A DNA stretch of 64,000 nt, from positions 40,142,869 to 40,206,868 of the forward strand of contig OZ024905.1 of assembly GCA_964017125.1 (NCBI GenBank), read 5' to 3'. The position numbers and the translations under genes were made by a program. The stretch comes from Flabesymbios commensalis. Its lineage: Eukaryota; Annelida; Polychaeta; Terebellida; Flabelligeridae. Below are positions 11,201-26,200 of this stretch, one piece after another (positions within the stretch are counted from its first letter, which is position 1; each line of letters opens with the position of its first letter). The notes under the pieces were generated by a model, which worked only from the letters and a program-made list of their open reading frames with translations, was not told where the DNA came from and did no database searches.

Positions 11201-14200
11201 TTAAGGCATGGAGATTCTTTCTTGCTATATTAGCAAACTGGTCAAGGTAGATATTTCTTCTACTCCTCTGTTCCTAAAATCATGTATTACAAAGTGGTTT
11301 GTTAGAAAATATATTTCAAAATTATTATATCAAATATTTACCTTTTTAAGCAGCCCAATTAATTTTACTTATTTTTCTGGTTTACACAAATACCAATTGA
11401 TGTAATTTTGCAAATTATTTCACTTACAATCTAGCTCCCTATAGGCAGACAAATCAATGATTGGATCTCAAATTCACACAAAATACTCTGAATACAAATT
11501 TTAGTCTTTGAAACTTTAACTAACAACCTTTTAGATAAATTTCGATTTCAAAATTTTTGATCCAGTTGATAAGATAGGTTTCATATGAAAGTGGTGATGT
11601 AATTTTTACCTCTATCCCTTTCCTGGTGATATATCCTCTTACATAAGCCTGAATGGTTGCAGCCGCCTTGTATTTTTGTCTCATCTCGTTCACACGCCTT
11701 CTGAGCAGGAAATCTCTCATTGCTGCTTGTATACATTCAACATATTTAATTTGCTGCAGAAATAATTTTCTTCGTCTGTAACTGCGAAAAATGGACTGTA
11801 TGACAACTGCACTTCTTTGTTGTTTCAGTTTTTTGCGAGTTAGATATCCTTTGAAGTGAGCCTGTAATGTTAATATGGCATTTTTCCTTGAACCACATAC
11901 TACTCTAGCTGCTTTTCCATACAGGTAGGCTCTGACATGTCTCTGTAATGTACATACAGCCTTTCTCTTCTCCAGATAATCTCTCCTCTCACGTACACAT
12001 CTATAACAGGCCTGCATCCTGACTACTTCTCTCCTCATTTCCAGGAAAGCCTTTCTTTCCCTGAACATTCTGTATGTGGATTGTATGAGAATAGCTGCCT
12101 TCATTTTTTCTACATATTTTCGTACTTGCTGTCCTCTGTAGACAACCTGTATGGCAAGTACTGCACGCCTCAATTTCTGATATTGCTCCAGTTGTTGTCT
12201 GGCGGATATGATGGCTTTATATTGTGCCTGTATAACATAAGTGGCACGTACTAATTGTGAGTAGCGCTTACGCTGAATGTAACCTTTCACTTTAGCCTGT
12301 AGATGTATAAAGCCGCGCCTGATGAGGTGATACCGTTTTCTCTGAACATGGCCTCTATAAGCAGCTTCTAAACAAACAGCTGCCGCTCTCAATCGCACAT
12401 AATAGTCTCTCTGTTTTCTCGCTCCCTGTCTAGCTAGCCATCCATTTACGATTATACTGACAGCCCTTTGTTTCTTTCTGTACAGACTCCTCTGAACATA
12501 CATCTTGTAATTCTTCTGTATACTCACTGCTGCTGCTCTCATCACATTGTATTCAGATCTTGCCTTAAACATCTTCCAAAAAGATTGCACAAGCCTTGCA
12601 GCTCTATGAAGCTTTGCTTTCTGACGAGCTAAGTGTCCACGATAAACTGACTGTACAATCAGACAAGCAGATTTAAATTGTAGATAACGTAGCTGTGTTT
12701 CTCTTCCCAATTGATAACATCTGAATCTTTGTTGTATAACAATAATAGCTCTTCTCTTGATCTGATAATTTTCTTGTTCACAATGTCTTCTGTAACACGA
12801 TTGAATAATAACTGCTGCTGCATGTTGTTGTATGATCAATCTTCGAGCCTGTTGACCCCGCCATGCCGATTGTATTGTCAGTGCGGCTTTGTAAGATCGT
12901 ATTCTCTGTCTCTGTACCATACCACGGTAAGCTGACTGAATACAGACAACAGCTGCTAGAACACGTCGGTAATTATACTGTAATTTACGGGTGACTAGTG
13001 TGGCTCTCCACCTCCTCTGTATGGAGAGAGCAGCACATCTTTGTATAGTATAGCGCCTCCTCTCACTCAAACATCTCACAGCAGCTTGAATCCTCACAGC
13101 AGATTCTCTTAATGCCGAGTACCTCTGTCTCTCTCTTCTCATCCTCACTACAGCTTGTAAACTAACTATTCCTCTCAGCAAAGTCATGTATTCTGAATGT
13201 CGACATTTACCCAACATACATGCTCTCCAATACATCTGAATACATATTGCGGCACATTTTATCTTCTCATATCGTTTTTTCTGTACATACCCCCTCACAT
13301 GTGATTGTACACAGATGATTCTGTGATATTGCTTAAGATATGTCTGTCTTGCTCTATGTCTTCTGTAGGCTGATTGCAAAATAACAGCAGCAGCATGAGA
13401 CTTCAATAAAGCATTGCGAACTTTCTGAGCTTCTAATCTGGCTCTCCAAAATATCTGAATAGATATTGCAGAACATTTGATCTTCTCATACCGTTTTTTC
13501 TGTACATACCCCCTCACATGTGATTGTACACAGATGATGCTGTGATATTGCCTAAGATATGTCTGTCTTGCTCTATGTCCTCTGTAGGCTGATTGCAAAA
13601 TAACAGCAGCACCATGAGACTTCAATAAAGCATTGCGAACTTTCTGACCCTCTAATCTGGCTCTCCAGTGATTTTGGATTACAATTGCTGCAAATCTAAT
13701 TTTCTGGTACTTTCTGAACTGCAAATATCTCTTCGTCACAGCTTGAGCTTTGATTATATGACTTCTTTGTGATTCATACAAATGTCTTTCCCTGTAACCT
13801 CTGTAACAAGTTTGAATAATGAGTGCGGCAGCTTGGTAACGGAACAATTCTCTTCTAACACTTCTACCTTCTAAACAGGCTCTCCACTGTCTCTGTATAA
13901 TCAAACATGAAATCCTCATCTGCCGGTATCTCTTACACTGAATAACAGATTTAGCCACTGCTTGTAATTTGACTATTTTGCAGATTTGAGTTTTACAATC
14001 TACCCTTGCTTTATACCCTCTATATGCTGACTGAATCATCAGGGCTGCTGCTGTAGCCCGTTGATTATCTGCTCGTACTTTCACTCCTTCTTTAATGGCA
14101 TGCCAATATCTTTGAATGACAATACTAGCTTGCCTTATTCTCTCATATTTTCTGTATTGTAGGAAGCCCCTGATCCTAGCTTGTAGCATAATAACTTTCC

Positions 14201-17200
14201 TACGCTGGATCTTATATTGACACTCAGCTTTGTAACCCCTATAATGAGATTGTATCTTCAAGGCAGCTGACTTGATCTCTAGATAGTTACCTCTCTGTCG
14301 TTTAGCAGCACACCTGGACCTCCACATTCTCTGGATTGTGACGCAGGCCATCCTTATCAAAGTGTAATTTCTTTCTTCACGATAACCTTTATAAAGTGCC
14401 TGTATTTTTATGACATTTTCCCTGGCAGTGACGTAGTCTTTTCGAGCTCTGTACATTCTGTAATAGGACTGAACCTTAACTATTTTACTTCTTGTTATTA
14501 AGTATTCCTTTCTCACACTCTGACATGTACAAACTGATCTGAATCTTCTTTGTGTTCTGATAGCTGCATCCTTCAATTTGAGGAATTGCTTTCGTTGTTG
14601 ATGCCCACGGATTGTGTGTTGCATGACTAGAACAGCAGCATAAGTTTTGAGGTAAGATTTACGAGCTTGGTAACGTCTGACACTAGACTGTATTATGACA
14701 GCAGATCTATACCTTTCTTCTTCCTTCCTGATGATGTAATTCCTGTAGACAGATTGGATCTTCAGGACAGACAATCTGATTACCTGATACTGTTCATAGG
14801 CTTGTTTACGTAAACAGTGTGCTCTGTAATGTCTCTGTATTGTAGTCATAGCACACTGTTTACGTCTGTATCTCTGTTTTTCAAGATATCCCTTTGTGAG
14901 AGTCTGTAGAAAAATGGTGGCTTTACGCACACGTAGATAACGATGTCTCTGAATATAACCTCTATAGAGGGATTGTATTTTTATTGCACTTCGGATACAT
15001 TTTACCTGTTTTCTAGCAGTGTGAGCTCTGAAAGCAGATTGTATTTTTATCGTGGAATTTTTCAACTTTCTGTAATGATCAGCATCATACTTTGCCAATT
15101 GTCTTCTCCTCCAGTGTATCTGTATGATGACTGCTGCGGCTTTGTGTCTCAGATATAAAAGTCTTTGCTTCTTGGCCCTTACTACTGCCTGAAGCCTTTT
15201 AATGCCTGTCATAACCGCACTATACTGCTTTCTTCTCCAATAGCCACGAACATGGGATTGTATGGTGGTGGAAGCTTCTCTCATTCTTAGATAAAATGCT
15301 CTCTCTTTTCTTGCTATAACACATGATCTCCACGCTCTCTGAATCACAGCACAGGCTTGTCTGATGCCCTGTGTCTTCTTCCTCGCCATGTATCCCTTAT
15401 ATAATGCCTGTATTTTAACAGCAGACAACCTCATCTGTAAGCAGTCCCGTCTGACAAGATGTCCTCTGTAGTGACACTGTATTAAACAGGCGGCTTTTGT
15501 CATTTTCACCCACATTCTTACTTGCTGTCCTCTATATTGTGACTGTAGATGCAACACACTCCTCCTCAATTTCAAGTAGTCTAATCTTCTTTTTAATCCT
15601 TCCCAATAGGCTCTCCAATAGATTTGAATACTTGTAGCAGCTTGAAGGCGTGTTTGAAGATGTAATCTACATAGATTCCCTCGACAAAGTGCTTGCATTC
15701 GTATAACTGTAATTCTGGTTTGTTTATATTTTTTGACAGCATAAAATTTGCGAAAAGCTGACTGAAGGCAAATAGCAGCTTTGATGTTGTTCAGATAGGT
15801 CTGTCTTTTTTTCCTGCCCACAATTAAAGCTCTCCATCTGGTTTGTATGACCACTGCAGCCTGCTTCATATTAGTGTACTGTTTTCTAGTGGTAAACCCT
15901 CTCCAGAAAGATTGAATTTTAGTTGCAGCTAACTTTACCTCACAGAATTTGTTTCGTTGAACAGAGCGCCTATAGCATGCTTGAATTATAACAGTGAAAG
16001 ATCTGACTTTACAGAAGTTGGTTCTGGCGGAAAGCATTTGCTGATGTGCTCGCCATCTAAACTGTAAAACAACAGCGGCAGCTTTCATTCTAAGGAAGTT
16101 TTTTCTAGTTTTAAATCCTCTGTAATGACTCTGTAGTAGAATAGCAGCATTATTTTTTCTCTTTTCTTCTTGTTGTCTCTTTGTCTTAGTATAGCATCTG
16201 TAGGTCCTCTGAAGAACTAAGCAGGCATTTTTCATGCGTAGATATTCGTGTAGGTACTGTTGTGTTAGCTTCTTAGATCTCCATGCCGCCTGAATGGTCA
16301 AAATGGCATTGTGTACCTTGTTGTACCTTCTCTTCTGTATGTACATCCTAACTGAAGCTTGAAGAACAGACACAGCTTTTCTCTTTTGCGTGTAGATAAC
16401 TTTAGCTCTATAACCTCTGTAATAACTTTGTATTTTTTTAGATGCATTCTCTTCTTGAAGTAGTTTTTTCTTGTGAAAAGTTCTAAAAGCATGTTGGATA
16501 ACAGTAGCTGATTTTCTAATTTGTAAGAAATCTTCTCTCTGTTTTCGAGTCACCAGAATGGACTTGTACCACTTTTGCAGGAAAGTTATAGAATTTTTCT
16601 TTCTCAGAAAAGAGCATCGTTCTTGGTATGCATGCCACTTGCGCTGAATAATACACACAGCTTGTTGTCTTTTATGATACCTTTGAAAAACCTGGAACCC
16701 TCGGATATGTGCCTGCAATACAAAAACAAAAAATTTTATCTCAAACTTTCATATAAAAAATAATACCATTTAAATAGGTCAGCAAAAGATCACTATTGGT
16801 TAAACCAAAAGAGAAACAACACACATTTTTTACTAAAAGCCTTAAAAATATATACCACATAGTGCTCTTGCCCATGAAATGCTGTTAATAAAACTGTTCT
16901 GCATATACAGTGGGGACCCGGAAATCGGACCACCTATAGGACTGACTGAAAGTGGTCCGATTTGTGAAACCAGCCAATTATGCATGGAGAGATACTAGTC
17001 AGTCTGTTTAAAGATATGCCGTGGTACTTTGTATTAAATGCATATAAAAATATAGGGTGTATATGGACAAAATAGGAAACATATATTTATTTCTGTGAAA
17101 AGTCTGTAATCGATCAGCCGTGGATAAACCTATGACACTCAAAGTCCCTTATTATGACTGTCAAAATTGTTTGATATTGCTTTAATATAAATGACAGCGA

Positions 17201-20200
17201 AATTCGCTGGCGTCAATTTTTTTTAATTGATTTCGAAGTGACATTTATTCATTTATAATATTTCGAAATTTGCTGGCTTCAAATTGTTTTAAATTTGTTT
17301 GGAAGCAACATTCATCTTGAGAGCTGTATTGACAAAAAATATGATATTAATTTACAGTGTTCAAATTGTATGTCACGTTTCCAATTTTATAAAAACTCGG
17401 GAGTCGTACACGGAGTCCTTATGATCAACTTGGAGAAAAAAATATATTTATTTCATTACGTTCCTAGTGTGATAGTATCGTTTGTTTAGGGTGATCAGGC
17501 CATGCAGCTGTGAACGGGAAATCGATCAGCCGTGAATAACACTATGTAACTTACAGTCCATTAACTGGATATAATTTATACTTTCTCTCGTAAAAATACA
17601 TCAGATAGTTATTCCGTTTAACATGTGTAACTAATACAGAAAATAATGATGGAATTGTTGTCTTGCTTCACTATATGAATTTACATAGCAATTTGTAAGA
17701 CTTTTGGGATCGCAAAGGTGTAATCACGCTATACAGGTGATAATCCTTCTGTACCCTAGCCTATCATATATGACAAGTCAAGTTGATAAAAAGCAGCCTA
17801 GCGAATTATAATCTTCTCGAATTATGATGATGTTATAAATATGATAATCTGTTTGCTTGTATCGCTTGTATTAATTGTTTCCTATTTTAGTATCCACATG
17901 TATTTATACGCTAGGCCTATCTGTATTAGACACACATAGCCCTTACTTCGCCTGCGTAATTAAATGATTGTTGCACGCCAAATTTTTTTGTCAGCTGGTC
18001 AAAAATCAAAAGCGCCTTTGTTTAACCTTGTGGTTCTTATAAACCAGTACCTCAATTATTGCTACAACACTTACAGTGCTAATGTAACTTCCTATAATAT
18101 AACAAATTATTAAATATAAGGAGTCAACTTAAACTGTGTTGTTTTATCTTAGCAACATACACTTTCACACTAAGCTGTCATCGTAAGTTCGCGCCCTGTA
18201 AATTATTTTGAGCCATATTAACAAAGAAAGACGGTCGTAGGAGCTAAAACACTACACCGTTGATAATCAACTAACCGAAGAGGCGCGACTCAAGGAAGGG
18301 AGATGACATGATAAGGCGACTGATTGCAATAGGCACTGATGACAATGTTTAAATATTGCATTAACATTGTATGATTTATCTCACCAGCGCTAATCCTCTC
18401 CGTGATCCAATCTGAGCTCAGTGGATCCAGCCAGCGCTGGCCACTTTTGTGGATCCAGCCAGCTCCGGTCCTCTTAGTGGATCCAGCCAACGCTGGTCCC
18501 TTGCTGGATTCAACCAGATCTGGTCCCTTTATTAGATCCAACCAGGGCTAGTAAACTTAGTGAATTATGCCAGTGCTGGTCCCTTAGTGGATCCAGCTAC
18601 AGCTGGTCCCATTAGTGAATCCAGCCGCAGCAGGTCCCTTAATTGGTGCATATAAAAAAAAAAGAACTGTAAGAGTGTTAATTTTTTTTTTGCTGGTCCG
18701 TTTTTCGAGTTTTTTTATGATTTGGGACTGAAAAAGGGTGGTCCGTGTCCCGAATCGCGGTTCGGTCCGCATTCTGAATCTGATAATACATTATGTGAAT
18801 GGGGAAATATATGGGACTGAAAAAAGGTGGTCCGTATTCCGGGATGGTCCACTTTGTGAGGCGGTCCGATACCGGGTCTACACTGTACTCATTTTATATA
18901 CAGTACAAACAAATTTAAGCTTCATGCAGACACAAATTCCACTGAAACTACAACACCATGACCTAAAATTTTACAGTGGATAGCTTGCTGATGATAAATG
19001 TATTTGATGATGTTCATATAAACAGATGATATGTTAGGACATGATCCATCATACCCGACAAGGTTACCATGGTACATTCAGCCATTTTTTTCAGACTTAA
19101 TTAATAATTTCTGAGGTGCCGTGATCTGGGTTAATGTGATATAAAAAAGCTCTACACTGAAATTCAAGTTTTATTCTGCTTACCTGGTTCTACAATTTTC
19201 AATAATACAACTTTCCTGCCTGTAAACCATGATAAAGTGGTGTTAAAAGCGCAATTTTTTTACCTGGGTCAAGTTATACATTAGATCTGCTATCACAGCA
19301 TAACCCATGTTATTCAAAATGGCGGTATCACGGTTTATTTATATTAACTAATACTATCGCATGCTATGTTGTAATGTAATTCAACTTTTAGTTGCCAATA
19401 AATGGTATTATTATTATTATTATTAACCAGGGGCGGGGAGAGATGGATCACATGCTAAAAATTATAGCCTACAAAGCAACTGGTCCTAACAGAGCAGCCA
19501 TATACAAATATAGTTGTTTCATTTTTAATATCGAAACTGGTGACTTTGTGTTTAATATTAACTTACTTGAATCCTTACTGCTGCATCTGTTTGACGACTC
19601 AGAAGATTCTTTTTCCTGATGGCTTGACAGAGAAGTCTGGCAGAAACCATTCTCCACCAGTATTGTAATTTACGAGCGGCATTCTCTCTCTTTTTCGCTT
19701 GAAGTCTGTGAAGCCATATTCTCACATGATGCTGAATTTTGGAGGCAGCTTTATTTCTTTCCTGTAATTGGTACACAAAGAGAAGTGTTATTGAAGAGGG
19801 AAAAAAGAGGAAATAATATACTTGTGAAAAAAAAAATGAACAACAAGTTACAATGAAATGGATATTATATTTACAAAATTAAAATGTGGCTTTTTTTCTA
19901 AAAGAAATAAGGCACATAGTGTTGAAGAAGCCAATATTAAAATGGATTCTTAAGATATCATATTAATGTTACCGTTACATGTTCCTGTGTTGGAATGTAC
20001 TAAAAATGTAATATCATTTATGAAAGATAAATACAAATTTACTTAATCATTTTGAGCAGATTGATTGATTTTCTCAGTGACCACAGTGTTAGCTAGGATT
20101 GGGCTAACAGGGTGCGTAAAATAATTTCAGGGTGTGCAACAGGGTGTGTAACAACCCCTTTACTATAAGCAGAGAGTTTTGACAGAGCGTGGTAGTAAAT

Positions 20201-23200
20201 TCTAGGGCCTCTCTAGCTAACACAGTGTCAGTGACCTATGCTTTTTTTAAGATGACAGCCATGATGATTTTACAACTAACTATGTTGTATTTCATACCTT
20301 ATAATCAACAACTTTGTGGCGTAGTCGATAGCACCTCCATGCTGCTTGAATAATTCTTGCTGCTCTAGTCTCATGCCGTAAATCTAGCAAACGAGCACAC
20401 AAGTAGCTAACATATGTAATCACCATCTTTTCGTCTGGAATAGTGCCACACATATCTGCACTTTTCACCATTATTGGCACACCACCAAGTTCAAGTACCT
20501 GGAGTAGAAAATACAAGTAAAAATGTATACAGTAGCCTTAAGATCATATCTAATTCTAAAGTCTAATAACAAAGACACCATTTACCTTTTACTCAGTAGA
20601 CCACCCTGGATTTCAGTAAATTTGCATTCATTGCGAGCAGTGAATTGATATTGTAATTCTAACCGTCCTCCCAATGAATGTAATTTACACAATTCAAGGA
20701 CAAATTAGCGAATTCAAGAATCTTGAGAAAATTATGATTACAAGACTACATAAGTCCAGGAGCTCCCGCGACGAATTAGAATTTGATTTAAGCAATTTTG
20801 TGTAGGGTTTTTAATGTAGTCCTAGGCTAGGTCAACAAGACGCAAGACAACTAGGTCTAAGAAGCCCAGTCTAAGAGTAAGATAAGAACTAGACAGTCTG
20901 TCAGAGATTGCAAACCTCCATTGAAATTAATGATCCTAATCAGTATCCCAGTAATGGTCTACCTATCTGGCACGGTTTACCCTATATCAGGCCAATCGAG
21001 GTAACTAATAGCTGATTTACGGTCATTTTGAATTCGATATAAATTAGTCAAAAACTTAGGGTGCATCCTCCCCCGAAACCTCAAATTTTGTTTTATAGTA
21101 ATGGACTAACATCTAACACAGTTTGCAAAATATTGGGCATGTGAAAGTAAATAATGGCCGATAGGGGGCTATTTTGAATTTGAACGAGTCAGAATTTTTC
21201 AAGATGCATCCTCAGCTGAAATCTCACATTTCATTCTATAGTAATCGTCTAGCTATCTAGCACGGTTTACCAAATATCGGCCATGTGAAAGTGAATAATG
21301 GCCTAAAGGCGGCCATTTTGAATTTGATCAAGTCAAAATTTTCCAAGATGCATCCTCAGCTGAAATCTCACATTTCATTCTATAGTAATGGTCTAGTCAT
21401 CTAGCACGGTTTCGCCCATGTGAAAGTGAATAATGGCCGATAGGCGGCCATTTTGAATTTGATCCAGTCAATTTTTTTCAAGATGCATCCTCTCTTGTAA
21501 TCTCACATTTTGTTTTATAGTAATGGTCCAGCTATCTAACACGGTTTACCAAATATCAGCAATGTGCAAGTAAATAGTAGCCGATAGGCGGCCATTTTGA
21601 ATTCGATTGAGTCGAAAGTTTTTAAAAGGCATCCTCTCTCGAAACGTCACATTTTGTTTTATAGTAATGGTCTAGCTATCTAGCACGGTTTACCTGATAT
21701 CAGGCCTATCGAGGTAAATAATGCTGATTGTCGGCCATTTTGAATTCGTAAGTTTAAAATTTTCAGGGTGCATCCTTCTCCAAAAACTCACACTTTGTTT
21801 TATAGTAATCAGGTAATGGTCTAGCCATCTAGCACGGTTTACCAAATATCAGCCATGTGAAAATGAATAATGGCCGAAAAGGCGGCCATTTTAAATTTGA
21901 TCAAGTCAATTTTTTTCAAGATGCATCCTCATCTGAAATCTCACATTTCGTTTTACAGTAATGGTCTAGCCATCTAGCACGGTTGACCAGATAACGGCCA
22001 TGTGAAAGTGAATAATGGCCGATAAGCGGCCATTTTGAATTTTATCGAGTCAAATTTTTCCAAGATGCATCCTCTCCTGAAATCACACATTTTGTTTTAT
22101 AGTAATGGTCCAGCCATCTAGCACGGTTTACCAAATAACGGCCATGTGAAATTGAATAATGGCTGATTGGCGGCCATTTTGAACTTTGACAAAATGATTT
22201 TTTTCAAAATACAGCCTCTCCTGAAGCCTTACAATTTGTTTTATAGTAATGGTGTAGATATCTTGAGCGGTTTTCATGATATTTCACAATATCAGGCCTG
22301 TCGAGGTGAATAATGGCTGATAGGCGGCCATTTTGAATTTTCTCAACTTCAATTTTTTCAGGATGCATCCTCGCCTGAAACCTTACAATTTATTTGATAT
22401 TATTGGTGTAGCTATCTTGAGCGGTTTTCATGATATTCCGCAATATCAGGCCTGTCGAGGTGAATAATGGCCGATAGGCGGCCATTTTTAATTTTATCGA
22501 CTTGAAATTTTTCAAGATGCATCCTCTCCTGAAACCTCACAATTTGTTTTATAGTAATGGTGTAGCTATCTTGAGCGGTTTTCATGATATTCCGCAAAAT
22601 CTTTCAGTCGGATTTACCGATGTTATAAATTAGGTCAAAGTGCTGGGTCAACTTCAAGGTCAAGGTCCAAAAACCTGAAAAGGCACAACTAGGGACCTTA
22701 GAGAACATGTATGTGCAATATGACTGTCATCGGCCCAGTACTTTTCGAGATCTGCTCCGGAAACGAAGTGCGCGTCAAAACGTCTAAATAGGTCATAGTT
22801 CTGAACCAGAAGTAGGTCAAAGTTCAAATACCCCAAAAGGCACAACTAGACCCCCTAGGGGTGTTGTGTGTAAAATTTGAAGACAATCGGACAAGTACTT
22901 TCAGAGATATGCTCCGGAAACGAATTGTTTACGGACGGCCCAACGGCCCAACGCCGTCACATCATCATTTTCCCCTCTGCAACCTTGCTTATTGAATTCA
23001 GATTAAAACTATTTTAACCCGTCCATTAGCCACCTGGAAGTAACCCACATACCAAAAATTGTTATCCTAGCTTATTTTCTCACAAAGTTATAGGCAAAAG
23101 AAGAGGCCAAAAAAAAACGGAGGTAGAATCCATAGCTCCCTTCGCTCACCTACGGTGACGGCGGGAGCTAATAATAGTGCTACCTATAAACAAAAATGAC

Positions 23201-26200
23201 CAATAGTACAGTGAGCTTCAACGACATTTGAATAAATATTTAGTAGCGAGGTGAGCGCGAAGTCTAGAGCAAAATGTTATGTTTCATTATACATAACAAA
23301 AAAATACCCATAGCAAGGGTTTAGTATAGATACATACCTTCTCGTACAAAAGCCTCTAATTGGCCCTTTCATTTATCAAGACCCACAGCAAGGGCTTAGA
23401 ATAGATACATACCTTCTCGTACAAAAGCTTATAATTGGCTCTTTCATTTAACAAGAGTTCTTCTTGACCTCCATCAGTATCTGAAGAGACATTCTAATAT
23501 GAACACAGGTCTGTAAACAGGATACTGCATGCACAATTTTTTGAAATCTATAGATCAAAATTTACATTGAAGAAGAAGAGGCCCATGGAACTCCTGAACG
23601 ATGTTCACCGGCAGAATATCATAACAAAAAGGCTGCTGTAGAAGGTGCCGACAGGTTTCGTTTATTTAAACTTCATCAGGGTACAATTTGTTGATGATAA
23701 TCACTGCCTTATATAAGGTAGAAGTTATGTAAACATGTCATAGAGAGTGAACCACCCGCGGTTCACAGTAAACATCCAGAGTGAACCACCAGTGGTTTAC
23801 ACAATGCAATGAAGGATTCTGGGAAAGCCTTGAATTTGTTTTGATGTTTTTTGTAATAGATTTGAACCCCCAAGGATGGCCAGAGATCTACTGGCCAATT
23901 CTTTGGGGTTTCTCTCAAATAATCAAATACAAAGCCAAAATGGCGGCCAGAGAGCAGTAGGTAGAGTTATGAAATGTGTCAATGAATATGACGTGGTAGA
24001 TATATATAATCAACAAACTTATCACAATTAGACATACGGTAGATATGTATATGCAGGACAGCTCAATAAGAGAACAAACAGTGAGGAATAATCTTAACAT
24101 AACACATTGAGTATTAAGGTGGATATAGTAAAGAGAATGATATTCTCTATGATATTCTGCCGGTGAACATCGTTCAGGAGTTCCATGTGCCTCTTCTTCT
24201 TCATTGTCTAACAGCAGGGCAACGCTATGTTCGTCCGCACAGCCCAGTATCGCAGCAGCGATCCTCCTGCAGTGTCTGTGTTCCATCTGGTCTTTCTTTA
24301 TACGTCAAAATTTACATATTAGCATGATTTCAGTATTTTAAATTGATTTTTCTTTGAAATTGAGATTTTCACAGCTCAGACTTACTAAAGGTACTACATA
24401 TATCATAACATGCCAAATGTGATATAAAACTGAAAATTTGAGAAGAAAAGCTAAAACCAGATCATGAGATGGATATTTTTGCAATCTGTCTTTCTGAAAG
24501 AGTTAATGTATACCTTAATTTGTGTTTATTTCAAAATATGTTTATACAATTTGGTAAGTTCATGTGGATTTCTAACTTGAACAAAATTTCTATAAGGGTG
24601 TATGCCAACTCAATGAAATAAAAAATAAGACCTGTTTTAGACTATTTAAAGATTCCAAAACCTAAAATTAATACCAGTTTCACAGATACCGCCTCACTTG
24701 GAGAACCGAAGAATGGGGAACAAAATTCAATGAATGTGAAATGAATGTATATCATGACATTTTGAGAAAGTTTTTCAAATCAAAAGCACATTTTATTCCA
24801 TTATCAATGCAACGAATATTTAGAAAAATGATCTTAACCATTTGCATCCGAGAAAAAGGAAAATAAGACTTTCTTAATACCTTTTAAAACCTTAAAGACT
24901 TTTAAAGACCTGCAGCCAACTATGCCAACTATGAGTATGAAGAAATATTTTATATTAAAAAGGTTAATTAAATTACAAACACATTTTTAGCAAAACAATG
25001 GTTATTTGGAGCCGAAAACAATCCAAAATGTCAAAACTTTTCTAATTTGCATTATATAAAAATATGTTTGTGTACAGTACCAACCTTTTTCACTTGGTGA
25101 CCAGGCACCTAAAAAGCTGTCATCACTGTCAGAGGCGCTAAGATTCTGAATATTTCGGTTTTCTTGTGTTTGTGTAGTGATCATATTGATCTCTTCAATC
25201 TTCAGTAAACTGGGATGGTAGTGATGAAGTAAATAACACAAGGCACGTCCATCAGAGAAGGCAACAGTAAAATTTTCAATCTTAAAAAAAAAGATAAAAT
25301 TCAATTGTACAGATACAGCAATCTGCTATCCAGAGCAGTGCTCAACAGAGTCATAGTCTGAGAGTAACCAGTCAAATTCATTATGTTAGACAATTCCTAA
25401 AAACAAAAGAGGCAGAACTACAGTGCACATACTAAACATACATAAATGGGCATCAACTTTACCAAAAGAAAATTTGTTTTTAAAAGCAAATCAAAACAGT
25501 AGTGTTTGTATGAGAGGCCACCTGCTATCATTTTATATTAAATTAAATCTGGGAACTCAAAGTCAAAGTTGTTTTTAATCTGTTTTATCAGCCGATTAAA
25601 TTACCGTTATTGGGAATTAAATGACTATTTACACATCAACAGGGGTCGAAACTAACTTTTCAGGGGACTGGTCCACAGGACCACCATTTCAGAGATTTTG
25701 GTGGTCCTGCCAGACTTTTGGTGGTCCTGATTGACCATAACAAAATAAACGTCAAACAATGTAAATTGTGTAAACATTTTTTTACCGTGGGTGTTACTGT
25801 ATTTTGGTCCAAAAATAACAATATAATTATATCCATAAAATTACACAACAATCTCTAATTTTAACAATTTTAAAATTATTATCTGTTCAGTTGACTATGA
25901 TAGAGTAGTATAATTGAAACTACCTTGAGTGTTTTGTTGTGAAAATTAAACACTGCTTTCAACAACCAAAAAAATCAAATTCCAAACTTTTGATAACATG
26001 GTAGTTTTAAACATGAGGTATTTTTCATTCATTTTGAGGTGTAAATTGTGTACCATGTTGACTAGAATGTAGATTACACCAGGCTAGTCTATAAAATAAT
26101 GCCTTGGGTGTAGTCTATTTTGCTGTGAAAATACAACTAATGAATAAGTAGTATGAGTATCAGTACCGGATAGTAGGCCTAACTAACGAATTAAATTGAA

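Noticed and set aside
12711-15158. Plus-strand frames inside the giant IQ exon
   Set aside because: Antisense shadows of the strongly repetitive ASPM coding sequence.
18290-18772. Minus-strand frames with repeated GPALAGSTK-like text
   Set aside because: They translate the 28-bp minisatellite inside a transposon; the apparent protein repeat follows from the DNA repeat.
23480-23493. Upstream AG acceptor for ASPM exon 16 (TATTAG at about 23494)
   Set aside because: It reads well locally but leaves the wrong phase after exon 15; the CTTCAG acceptor restores the frame.
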